A DNA stretch of 5,271 bases, taken from Planktotalea sp. GTDB lineage: Bacteria > Pseudomonadota > Alphaproteobacteria > Rhodobacterales > Rhodobacteraceae. Positions 1-5,271 of the stretch are shown here, piece by piece. The stretch covers positions 1 to 5,271 of the forward strand of contig JAHEGL010000082.1 in NCBI GenBank assembly GCA_024645145.1, given 5' to 3'. The first letter of the stretch is position 1, and every line of letters begins with the position of its first letter. A model generated the notes under the pieces. The model had not been told where the DNA came from. It searched no databases and saw nothing but the letters and a program-made list of their open reading frames with translations. The position numbers and the translations under genes were made by a program.

Positions 1-1185
1 CCTGAGTTCAGCGGGCAAGCGATACAATCCACGAATTTCAGGATCCCACACACCGCCCCCTGCAAAAGCGTTCACAAACGAGAAAATCGGGTCGATATAA
101 AGCGCGAAAAGACATCCCAAGATAACGCCCAGCGCAGTGCCAATAAGTCCCGTGAAGGCACCACAGATGAAGAAGACACGCAAAATCGAGCCTTCGCTCA
201 ACCCCATCGTACGCAAAATGCCAATATCGCGCCCTTTGTTCTTCACCAGCATAATCAGGCCAGACACGATGTTCATCGCCGCCACAAGAACCAGGATAGA
301 TAGGATGATGAACATCACATTATCCTCGATTTCGAGCGCGCGCAGGAAACCGCCCGAAGCATCGGTCCATGTCAAAAGCTGTGTGCGATCCCCACCAGCG
401 CGCAGGATGGCGAGCTGTAATTTATCAATCGCTTCTGGTTCTTGAACCATTACTTCGATTTCGTCCGCCGCCCCTTCGCGATTGAAAAAGCTCTGCGCTT
501 CGGCAAGCGGCATATAGACCCGCGTGCGATCAATATCCGCGCGCCCTGCTTTGAAGATATACATCACCTCAAACGCTTTAATCCGCGGGCTGGTGCCAAA
601 GGCTGTTTTCACACCATTGGGTGAAATAAGCTTGATCCGATCCCCGCTGGACACGCCAAGTTCGCGCGCAACGCCAGAGCCAATCGCTATCCCTTCGCCG
701 AAACGATTGATGTCGCCGAACGCTTCTTCAGGGTTCGCCACATTCGGGATGGTTTTCAGGTTCTCACTTGTGATGCCGTAAATTTCAACACCCGCGTTGC
801 GCCCGCCTTTGTTGCCCATCACCTGACCACGCACCAAAGGCGCGGCGCGGGTCACCCCCTCAACGCCGCGCAAGCGTTCAGCCATGGCGTCATAGTCATA
901 GATTTTGCGATCCAGACGACCAAATTCATCGACTTCAGCGGATTTATAAACCGTAACATGCGCATTGGTCCCAAGGATCGTTTGCACAAAATCCGTGCGA
1001 AAGCCCGAGCGTACAGACAGCGTCGCAATCAAGGCAAACACAGCCAAAGTGATCCCGATCAAACTGATCCAGGTCATCACGCTCACGCCGCCCTCTGCGC
1101 GTTTTGCACGTAGATAGCGCCATGCGATCATCCACTCAAAACGTGCGAATGGCATGGGTGTTTTGGACTTGCTTGGTGTACTCAC
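1..1185 (-). CDS. lolC: Lipoprotein-releasing ABC transporter permease (LolC/LolE family), 3' end cut by window
   Basis: Inner-membrane permease of the Lol system, which with the ATPase LolD extracts outer-membrane lipoproteins from the inner membrane and hands them to periplasmic LolA. The frame is open for all 395 codons in the window with no stop. Visible order: short cytoplasmic N-terminus containing WMIAWRYLRAKRAEGG (residues 18-33), first membrane helix about 38-58, large periplasmic domain about 60-285, second helix about 289-312, cytoplasmic loop NKGRDIGILRTMG (316-328, the conserved coupling region facing LolD), third helix about 334-363. The fourth helix and C-terminus lie beyond position 1; family members are usually about 410-430 residues, so some 30 are missing. 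The GTG start is chosen because AGGGAGG precedes it by 8 nt; the in-frame ATG at 1155 has no such site. It is the third gene of the proS operon. Many alphaproteobacteria use one LolC/E-type permease, so the lolC versus lolE label is arbitrary here. Confidence 0.93.
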   Translation of the reverse strand, partial: MSTPSKSKTPMPFARFEWMIAWRYLRAKRAEGGVSVMTWISLIGITLAVFALIATLSVRSGFRTDFVQTILGTNAHVTVYKSAEVDEFGRLDRKIYDYDAMAERLRGVEGVTRAAPLVRGQVMGNKGGRNAGVEIYGITSENLKTIPNVANPEEAFGDINRFGEGIAIGSGVARELGVSSGDRIKLISPNGVKTAFGTSPRIKAFEVMYIFKAGRADIDRTRVYMPLAEAQSFFNREGAADEIEVMVQEPEAIDKLQLAILRAGGDRTQLLTWTDASGGFLRALEIEDNVMFIILSILVLVAAMNIVSGLIMLVKNKGRDIGILRTMGLSEGSILRVFFICGAFTGLIGTALGVILGCLFALYIDPIFSFVNAFAGGGVWDPEIRGLYRLPAELR

Positions 1186-1193
1186 GGCTCGAG

Positions 1194-1200
1194 CCTCCCT
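1194..1200 (-). promoter_or_regulatory. Strong ribosome binding site for the lolC/E GTG start
   Basis: On the minus strand AGGGAGG sits 8 nt upstream of the GTG at 1185. It is the best Shine-Dalgarno sequence in the left half of the window and decides the start in favour of GTG over the ATG ten codons later. It lies in the 28-nt gap after the preceding gene, so lolC/E appears to initiate independently of upstream translation. Confidence 0.75.
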
Positions 1201-1213
1201 TTAGTGGGATTGT

Positions 1214-1720
1214 TTATGCGTCAGAGGTGCGCCGGAACAGCTTAAAAGGCAAGCGCAGCAGGTAAATCAGCACAGAAAACAGCGCCAGACCGCTTAGAAA
1301 GCCTAACTCAGCAAACATCGCACCCTCAAAAGTAACGGGCATCGCGGGTTTGTAATTCTCCCAAACGCGCCCCGCCAACTCACCATCGTTGAAGCGCGTG
1401 GCATAACGTGCGCGACTAAACGGCCCTAAGCCCTGCATCTGCTCCAGGTCACGCGAGAAGCGTTCGTGCCGCTCAATCGTGCGCACAATAGTATCGGCGC
1501 GCGCAGCACCCATCTGATTGCCCTGCGCAAGATCGACAAGCGCAGCAGAACGGCTCATATCCAAGCGCGCAGCATCTGCGTCGAACTCATCCATAAACCG
1601 CGACAACTCATCCACAGCACCGCCCAGGCGTTGTACATATTGCTGCGAATACTCTGGAAATTGCGCCACTCCAACCGCGCCGGTCAAACCAGCGGTTAAA
1701 GCAAGCGCGCGCGTCAACAT
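1214..1720 (-). CDS. DUF2937-like two-helix membrane protein of unknown function
   Basis: A 168-residue protein that resembles the uncharacterised DUF2937 family by recall; no function is known. It has a hydrophobic N-terminal segment (about 3-20), then the conserved-looking stretch QFPEYSQQYVQRLGGAVDEL (20-39), a polar, probably helical middle (about 40-130) rich in Arg, Asp and Glu, a second membrane helix (about 135-156) and a basic tail ending RLPFKLFRRTSDA. The positive-inside rule places both ends in the cytoplasm and the middle of about 115 residues in the periplasm; the first segment could instead be a signal peptide, though no clear cleavage site is seen. ATG starts 3 nt after the proS stop and its ribosome site lies in the last proS codons, so translational coupling is likely. 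lolC/E follows after 28 nt. The location between a tRNA synthetase and a lipoprotein exporter hints at an envelope role, but that is inference only. Confidence 0.8.
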   Translation of the reverse strand: MLTRALALTAGLTGAVGVAQFPEYSQQYVQRLGGAVDELSRFMDEFDADAARLDMSRSAALVDLAQGNQMGAARADTIVRTIERHERFSRDLEQMQGLGPFSRARYATRFNDGELAGRVWENYKPAMPVTFEGAMFAELGFLSGLALFSVLIYLLRLPFKLFRRTSDA

Positions 1721-1723
1721 GCT

Positions 1724-3061
1724 CTACAGACCTTCGTAAATCGCTGCGATTTTGGCGATGGCTAGCTCGGGGCTCATTTCTTCGCTCTCACCTGTACGGC
1801 GCGATGTGACTTCGACAACACCATTCTTCAAGCCACGTGGCCCAACAGTGATGCGCCAGGGTAGACCGATCAAATCCATCGTCGCAAATTTGCCGCCTGC
1901 ACGCTCTTTGCGATCATCATAAAACGGATCAAGGCCCAGCGCCGTTAGGCTGTCGTAAAGCGCGTCACAAGCGGCATCCGCCTCTTCGTCGCCCTGCTTG
2001 AGGTTCACAATACCGCAGTGGAACGGTGTCACACCTTCAGGCCAGATAATCCCGTTGTCATCGTGAGATGCTTCAATAATCGCGCCGAGCAGACGCGAAA
2101 CACCAATACCATGGCTGCCCATATGAAGCGGCACGCGCTGACCTTCTTCGTTCTGGACCATCGCGCCCATCTTTTCGGAATACTCCGTGCCGAAGTAGAA
2201 AATTTGTCCCACTTCAATACCACGCGCCACGCGGCGGCGCTCTTCCGGCACCTCATTAAACGCAACTGCATCATGGGTTTCATCCGTGCGTGCATAGCGG
2301 GAGGTGAACTCCTCCATCACAGATTGGCACGCGGCTTTGTCGTCAAAATCAATTGCGCGATCACCAAAGCTGAGATCAGTGATCTCACTGTCATAGAATA
2401 CTTCGCTCTCGCCCGTATCCGCCAGCACAAGGAACTCATGCGTGTAATCGCCACCAATCGGGCCACTGTCGGCACGCATTGGGATCGCTTGCAGGCCCAT
2501 GCGCTCATAAGTGCGCAGATACGTCACCAGATGGCGATTATAAGCGTGCAGTGCATCTTCTTTAGTCAAATCGAAGTTGTAACCGTCTTTCATCAAAAAC
2601 TCGCGCCCGCGCATCACACCAAAGCGTGGCCGCACTTCGTCTCGGAACTTCCACTGCACATGATACAGTGTCAATGGGAGCGATTTATAGCTGCCCACGA
2701 AATTCGCGACCATGTCTGTGATCAGTTCTTCGTTCGTGGGACCATAGAGCATCTCGCGATCATGGCGGTCATTAATGCGCAGCATTTCAGGGCCATACGC
2801 ATCGTAGCGGCCAGACTTGCGCCAAAGATCAGCGGATTGCAGCGTGGGCATCAACATCGGGATGTGGCCCGCGCGCTGTTGCTCTTCGTGCACGATATTT
2901 TCAATCTTGCGCAACACTTTGAAACCCATTGGTAACCATGAATAAATGCCCGCAGAGGATTGCTTGATCATCCCTGCGCGCAGCATCAAACGGTGGCTGA
3001 CAATCTGCGCATCCGCAGGGTTTTCTTTCAGGATCGGCAAGAAGTAACGGCTCAGACGCAT
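1724..3061 (-). CDS. proS: Prolyl-tRNA synthetase, short form lacking the full editing insertion
   Basis: Class II aminoacyl-tRNA synthetase that charges tRNA-Pro with proline in the cytoplasm; essential. Its 445 residues show a complete catalytic core: motif 1 region (about 34-60, [20 protein letters not shown]), the GPTNEE substrate loop (107-112), motif 2 (138-158, containing [17 protein letters not shown]), the [19 protein letters not shown] segment (281-299) and motif 3 (about 313-330, [18 protein letters not shown]). An anticodon-binding domain follows from about 345 to the end, with [11 protein letters not shown] at 382-392. The E. coli-type enzyme is about 570 residues because of a roughly 180-residue INS domain between motifs 2 and 3 that hydrolyses Ala-tRNA-Pro. 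Here that interval is short (about 165-280), the mini-insertion form typical of alphaproteobacteria, so alanine editing probably depends on a separate ProXp-ala protein. The ATG start has GAGAG 7 nt upstream and a well-matched N-terminus ([18 protein letters not shown]). First gene of the leftward operon. Confidence 0.98.
   Translation of the reverse strand: MRLSRYFLPILKENPADAQIVSHRLMLRAGMIKQSSAGIYSWLPMGFKVLRKIENIVHEEQQRAGHIPMLMPTLQSADLWRKSGRYDAYGPEMLRINDRHDREMLYGPTNEELITDMVANFVGSYKSLPLTLYHVQWKFRDEVRPRFGVMRGREFLMKDGYNFDLTKEDALHAYNRHLVTYLRTYERMGLQAIPMRADSGPIGGDYTHEFLVLADTGESEVFYDSEITDLSFGDRAIDFDDKAACQSVMEEFTSRYARTDETHDAVAFNEVPEERRRVARGIEVGQIFYFGTEYSEKMGAMVQNEEGQRVPLHMGSHGIGVSRLLGAIIEASHDDNGIIWPEGVTPFHCGIVNLKQGDEEADAACDALYDSLTALGLDPFYDDRKERAGGKFATMDLIGLPWRITVGPRGLKNGVVEVTSRRTGESEEMSPELAIAKIAAIYEGL
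1731..1735 (-). promoter_or_regulatory. Ribosome binding site of the DUF2937-like gene, inside the end of proS
   Basis: GAAGG on the minus strand, 10 nt before the ATG at 1720, overlapping the final codons of proS. Together with the 3-nt intergenic gap this supports co-transcription and coupled translation of the two genes. Confidence 0.5.
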
Positions 3062-3068
3062 TGGATAT

Positions 3069-3073
3069 CTCTC
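3069..3073 (-). promoter_or_regulatory. Ribosome binding site of proS
   Basis: GAGAG on the minus strand, 7 nt upstream of the proS ATG. It is a partial Shine-Dalgarno match with good spacing. Confidence 0.45.
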
Positions 3074-3092
3074 GGGATTAGCTTTTATTTCC

Positions 3093-3141
3093 TCACGTTT
3101 AGGCCCTCATGCCCTCTCCAGCAAGCCATCCCTTCACGTTT
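3093..3141. repeat. Direct repeat TCACGTTT, two copies 41 bp apart
   Basis: TCACGTTT occurs at 3093-3100 and 3134-3141 in the same orientation. The 41-bp centre-to-centre distance is close to four helical turns, so both copies would face the same side of the DNA. They flank the weak candidate proS promoter. This could be a pair of regulator binding sites, but an 8-mer pair can also arise by chance. Confidence 0.3.
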
Positions 3142-3154
3142 CTAAATAAACTCC

Positions 3155-3191
3155 GGGGGAATCTCAGTTTACTGAGACGGGGCTGGCCCCC
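3155..3191. other. Compact GC-rich dyad element (nested/alternative hairpins)
   Basis: TCTCAGT (3162-3168) and ACTGAGA (3171-3177) form a perfect 7-bp inverted repeat around TT. This is enclosed by GGGGG (3155-3159) and CCCCC (3187-3191), which could form an outer stem. A second G-tract, GGGG (3179-3182), could instead pair with CCCC (3187-3190) around a CUGG loop, so two mutually exclusive folds compete for the same C-tract. No T-run follows on the plus strand, and on the minus strand the A/T-rich flank TTTATTTAG lies beyond CGGAG, so it is not a classical terminator. From memory similar G-tract/dyad/C-tract patterns recur in Rhodobacteraceae intergenic regions, but that could not be checked here. 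It may be an RNA leader of perM, an operator, or a dispersed repeat. Confidence 0.5.
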
Positions 3192-3246
3192 TTCCGCACT
3201 TGAAACCCAACCACACATGAGCGATGTCTAATCAAAGCAAGCAAAC

Positions 3247-3251
3247 AGAGG
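3247..3251 (+). promoter_or_regulatory. Ribosome binding site favouring the internal perM start at 3257
   Basis: AGAGG lies 5 nt before the ATG at 3257. The upstream in-frame ATG at 3224 has only a GAG 1-3 nt away, too close to act as a good site. This decides the preferred start of the transporter. Confidence 0.5.
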
Positions 3252-3256
3252 CGCAT

Positions 3257-4330
3257 ATGGCACTTCCTGTCAAAAATCAGATGAAATACTGGGGCATCAG
3301 CACCGCGATCTTCATGGTCGTGCTTTGGTATCTGGGCGATGTTGTCTTGCCATTCATTCTGGGTGGGGCAATTGCCTATTTCCTTGACCCTGTCGCAGAT
3401 CGACTTGAACGACTTGGATGCAGTCGCGTTCTAGCAACCACTCTTATCACACTAGTCGGCGTGATCATATTCGCCTTGATGGTCCTGCTGGTCGTTCCAA
3501 CACTGATCAACCAAGCCATTGCGCTGTTTGATATTGCACCGCAACTTTTCAGAGACTTGCAAGCTTTCCTGTCGGATCGCTTCCCTGACCTCATAGATGA
3601 AGGCTCTACGCTGCGCCAATCTCTTACTGCGGTTGGTGAGACGATCCAATCCAAAGGCGGTGAATTGCTCAGCACGGTGCTGTCCTCGGCCTCTTCTATC
3701 ATCAATATTGTGGTGCTTTTCTTAATCGTCCCTGTCGTGGCCGTTTACCTGCTTCTGGATTGGGACAACATGACTGCGCGCCTTGATACGTTGTTGCCGC
3801 GCGATCATGCCCCGACGGTCCGTCATCTGGCCAAACAAGTGGATGAAACGCTCGCCGCCTTCATCCGCGGCATGGGCACTGTCTGTCTGTTGCTGGGCAC
3901 CTATTACGCCATTGCACTAATGCTTGTAGGTCTGCAATTCGGCCTCGTCGTTGGCTTTATCGCGGGATTGATCACCTTTATCCCTTATGTTGGGGCCCTT
4001 ATCGGTGGGGCCTTGGCCATTGGGCTTGGACTGTTCCAGTTTTGGGGTGATTGGGTCTCCCTTGGGCTTGTCGCGGGTATTTTTGTCATCGGCCAAGTGC
4101 TCGAGGGCAATGTGTTAACCCCCAAGCTTGTTGGGAATTCTGTAGGCTTGCATCCTGTTTGGTTGCTGTTGTCGCTGTCAGTCTTTGGCTCCGTATTCGG
4201 TTTCGTTGGACTGCTCGTGGGTGTGCCCGTCGCTGCAGCGCTAGGGGTGATCATTCGCTTTTTGGTCAGTCAGTATATGGGCAGCAGGCTATATGCTGGT
4301 TTAGAAACCGATGAGCAGAGCGAGCCATAA
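3257..4330 (+). CDS. perM: AI-2E family transporter (PerM/YfgO-like membrane protein)
   Basis: Polytopic inner-membrane protein of the AI-2E/PerM superfamily. Members are described as autoinducer-2 exporters, permeases or Na+/H+ antiporters, so the substrate cannot be told from sequence. Hydrophobic segments, numbered from the ATG at 3224, are about 23-52, 68-92, 157-178, 216-237, 240-270, 277-295 and 312-348; a soluble, amphipathic stretch (about 95-155) follows the first group, as usual in the family. Signatures seen: DPVADRLERLG (55-65), TFIPYVGALIGG (251-262), QVLEGNVLTPKLVG (291-304) and the C-terminal GLHPVWLLLSLSVFGSVFGF (308-327), with LLVGVPVAAALG at 330-341. The start at 3257 (MALPVKNQMKYWGIS, 357 residues) is preferred for its ribosome site; starting at 3224 would give 368. 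Length is typical. First gene of the rightward operon, 3 nt before hdaA. In E. coli perM also lies a few genes from hda. Confidence 0.9.
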   Translation: MALPVKNQMKYWGISTAIFMVVLWYLGDVVLPFILGGAIAYFLDPVADRLERLGCSRVLATTLITLVGVIIFALMVLLVVPTLINQAIALFDIAPQLFRDLQAFLSDRFPDLIDEGSTLRQSLTAVGETIQSKGGELLSTVLSSASSIINIVVLFLIVPVVAVYLLLDWDNMTARLDTLLPRDHAPTVRHLAKQVDETLAAFIRGMGTVCLLLGTYYAIALMLVGLQFGLVVGFIAGLITFIPYVGALIGGALAIGLGLFQFWGDWVSLGLVAGIFVIGQVLEGNVLTPKLVGNSVGLHPVWLLLSLSVFGSVFGFVGLLVGVPVAAALGVIIRFLVSQYMGSRLYAGLETDEQSEP

Positions 4331-4333
4331 GAG

Positions 4334-5038
4334 ATGAGCACACAACTCAGCTTTGATCTCCCAGCCCGCGCGGCGCTGGGGCGCGATGACTTTTTCATCT
4401 CCCCCTCTAACGCGCTCGCGGTGGCATTGATCGACACGCCAGACACATGGAGCAATAACAAACTGATGCTCATCGGACCGAAAGGGTCCGGTAAAACCCA
4501 TCTCGCGCATGTGTGGGCGGCCCAAAGCGGTGCCCAAATAATTTCAGTTTCCACACTGCAAGAGGACGATGTCCCAACCCTTCTTCAAACACCCCTCGTG
4601 ATCGAAGATGTTGACCAGATCGCAGGGGATCAGGCGCTAGAAACTGCGCTTTTTCACTTGCACAACCTTGCTCAAGCAGAGGGTCGCGCACTGTTGTTCA
4701 CCGCAAACTCTCAGCCCCACCATTGGGGGCTGACTTTGCCAGACTTGGCCAGCCGTTTGCAGGCGATCCAAACCGCGACGCTCGAGGCCCCCGACGACAC
4801 ATTGCTTACAGCTGTTCTGATGAAGCTTTTCGCAGATCGACAGTTGAACCCAGCACCCGATGTCATTCCGTTTCTTGCATTGCGCATTGATCGTTCTTTT
4901 GCAGCCGCGCAGCAGGTTGTGGCCGCACTCGATAAAGCTGCGCTTGACGCAAGGCGTGCGATAACCCGCGCGTTTGCAGCGGCGGCGCTGGACAAAATTA
5001 GCCAAGCTGGCGCACACTCTGATGTGCAAAAGGAGTGA
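4334..5038 (+). CDS. hdaA: HdaA/Hda-like DnaA paralogue, regulator of replication initiation
   Basis: AAA+ ATPase of the DnaA family, 234 residues, without the DnaA DNA-binding domain IV. In E. coli and Caulobacter the homologue binds the DNA sliding clamp and stimulates hydrolysis of DnaA-bound ATP after initiation, preventing over-replication. Near the N-terminus QLSFDLP (4-10) matches the clamp-binding motif. Walker A is GPKGSGKTH (48-56), Walker B LVIEDVDQI (88-96), sensor 1 about LLFTANSQP (120-128), the box VII segment LPDLASRLQ (135-143) carries the presumed arginine finger R141, and RIDRSF (184-189) is the sensor 2 region. The P-loop is canonical, unlike E. coli Hda where it is degenerate. 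The ATG starts 3 nt after perM; upstream only a weak GAGCGAG is seen, so coupling to perM translation is likely. ppk1 follows after 9 nt, as in Caulobacter. Some annotations would call this a generic DnaA/Hda family protein. Confidence 0.93.
   Translation: MSTQLSFDLPARAALGRDDFFISPSNALAVALIDTPDTWSNNKLMLIGPKGSGKTHLAHVWAAQSGAQIISVSTLQEDDVPTLLQTPLVIEDVDQIAGDQALETALFHLHNLAQAEGRALLFTANSQPHHWGLTLPDLASRLQAIQTATLEAPDDTLLTAVLMKLFADRQLNPAPDVIPFLALRIDRSFAAAQQVVAALDKAALDARRAITRAFAAAALDKISQAGAHSDVQKE
5030..5035 (+). promoter_or_regulatory. Ribosome binding site of ppk1
   Basis: AAGGAG overlaps the last codons of hdaA and lies 12 nt before the ppk1 ATG at 5048. The sequence is strong but the spacing is longer than usual. 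No other start with a better site precedes the conserved N-terminus. Confidence 0.55.
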
Positions 5039-5047
5039 TTCAACACG

Positions 5048-5271
5048 ATGCAAGCTGACTTTCTCAAAGCGGGTTGTCCTGAACCGCTCGATCTGCCCGA
5101 TGTGGATCTAGACGGCCCCCCTCGCTTTGTGAATCGCGAGCTCAGCTGGCTAAACTTCAATTGGCGCGTTCTGGAAGAAGCGGAAAATCCACGTGTGCCG
5201 CTGCTTGAGCGGCTTCGGTTTTTGTCGATCTCCGCGACCAACCTTGATGAGTTCTACACAGTCCGCGTCGC
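5048..5271 (+). CDS. ppk1: Polyphosphate kinase 1, N-terminal part, cut by window end
   Basis: Polyphosphate kinase 1 reversibly transfers the terminal phosphate of ATP to inorganic polyphosphate. Only the first 74 codons plus 2 nt are present, with no stop. After a short acidic leader (residues 1-25) comes the family N-domain signature: [20 protein letters not shown] (26-45), then [15 protein letters not shown] (47-61) and [12 protein letters not shown] (63-74), whose NLDEF block is part of the conserved ATP-site region. The full protein is normally about 690-730 residues, so the catalytic phosphohistidine domains lie outside. The ATG at 5048 is chosen because it gives a typical-length leader and follows AAGGAG. 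It is the third gene of the perM-hdaA operon; ppx (exopolyphosphatase) often follows ppk1 in alphaproteobacteria. Confidence 0.95.
   Translation, partial: MQADFLKAGCPEPLDLPDVDLDGPPRFVNRELSWLNFNWRVLEEAENPRVPLLERLRFLSISATNLDEFYTVRV

Larger units (their letters stand above)
3074..3223. promoter_or_regulatory. Divergent intergenic region between proS and perM operons
   Basis: About 150 bp separate two divergently transcribed operons, so both promoters should lie here. No convincing sigma-70 site is visible by eye. The best leftward candidate on the minus strand is TTGCTG (3124-3119), a 17-nt spacer and TAAACG (3101-3096), each box matching only three consensus positions. An AT-rich TAAATA at 3143-3148 could be a rightward -10 box but lacks a plausible -35. 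A GANTC site (GAATC, 3159-3163), the CcrM methylation target in many alphaproteobacteria, lies at the edge of the dyad structure. No open reading frame here looks real. Confidence 0.55.

Noticed and set aside
137..781. Plus-strand frames of 60-102 codons antisense to lolC/E
   Set aside because: The minus-strand frame is continuous from 1185 to 1 and matches LolC/E throughout; these are shadows.
944..1135. 63-codon Cys-rich minus-strand frame
   Set aside because: It is a frame-shifted reading of the N-terminal part of lolC/E, whose own frame is intact.
2018..2935. 305-codon open frame on the plus strand antisense to proS
   Set aside because: It lies wholly inside a well-supported proS, gives a His-rich protein resembling no family I recognise, and has no ribosome site. 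It is a mirror frame of a conserved coding sequence.
2960..3145. 61-codon plus-strand frame from the start of proS into the intergenic region
   Set aside because: Most of it is antisense to proS, the remainder has no recognisable domain, and no ribosome site precedes it.
3155..3191. Rho-independent terminator between the operons
   Set aside because: The flanking genes diverge, so neither operon needs a terminator here, and no T-run follows the stem in either direction.
3985..4254. 89-codon Thr/Pro/Ser-rich minus-strand frame antisense to perM
   Set aside because: Antisense of a hydrophobic membrane protein gene commonly gives such composition; no independent support.
4711..5241. 176-codon minus-strand frame across the hdaA-ppk1 junction
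   Set aside because: Low-complexity Ser/Ala/Arg-rich translation that overlaps two recognised genes in antisense; composition artefact.

Overview
The window reads as a chromosomal housekeeping segment from an alphaproteobacterium, most likely a Rhodobacteraceae/Roseobacter-type organism. The evidence is the protein content: a short ProRS without the large editing insertion, a LolC/E permease with strongly alphaproteobacterial sequence, a DUF2937-like protein behind proS, and a perM-type transporter, short Hda-like protein and ppk1 in tandem. The tight gene packing and moderate-to-high G+C (judged by eye) fit this. No rRNA, tRNA, CRISPR array, insertion sequence, integrase or phage gene was seen.

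Left half (1-3061, minus strand). One operon is transcribed right to left: proS (prolyl-tRNA synthetase), a small two-helix membrane protein of the DUF2937 type whose start lies 3 nt after the proS stop, then a lipoprotein-releasing ABC transporter permease (LolC/LolE family). The permease begins with GTG 28 nt further on and runs off the left edge, lacking roughly its last membrane segment. The ATPase partner lolD would be expected just outside the window.

Centre (3062-3256). This is a divergent intergenic region and the only real non-coding stretch. It holds a compact GC-rich dyad structure, an 8-bp direct repeat 41 bp apart, and a GANTC site. Promoters for both directions should lie here, but none is convincing by eye.

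Right half (3224/3257-5271, plus strand). A second operon holds an AI-2E/PerM family transporter, a DnaA-paralogous AAA+ protein (HdaA/Hda-like, regulator of replication initiation) starting 3 nt after it, and the first 74 codons of polyphosphate kinase 1, which runs off the right edge. Tight spacing implies co-transcription and possibly translational coupling, linking replication-initiation control with polyphosphate metabolism.

I found no sign of a new defence, mobile or biosynthetic system. The points most worth a second look are the dyad element between the operons, the uncharacterised membrane protein between proS and lolC, and the hdaA-ppk1 linkage.
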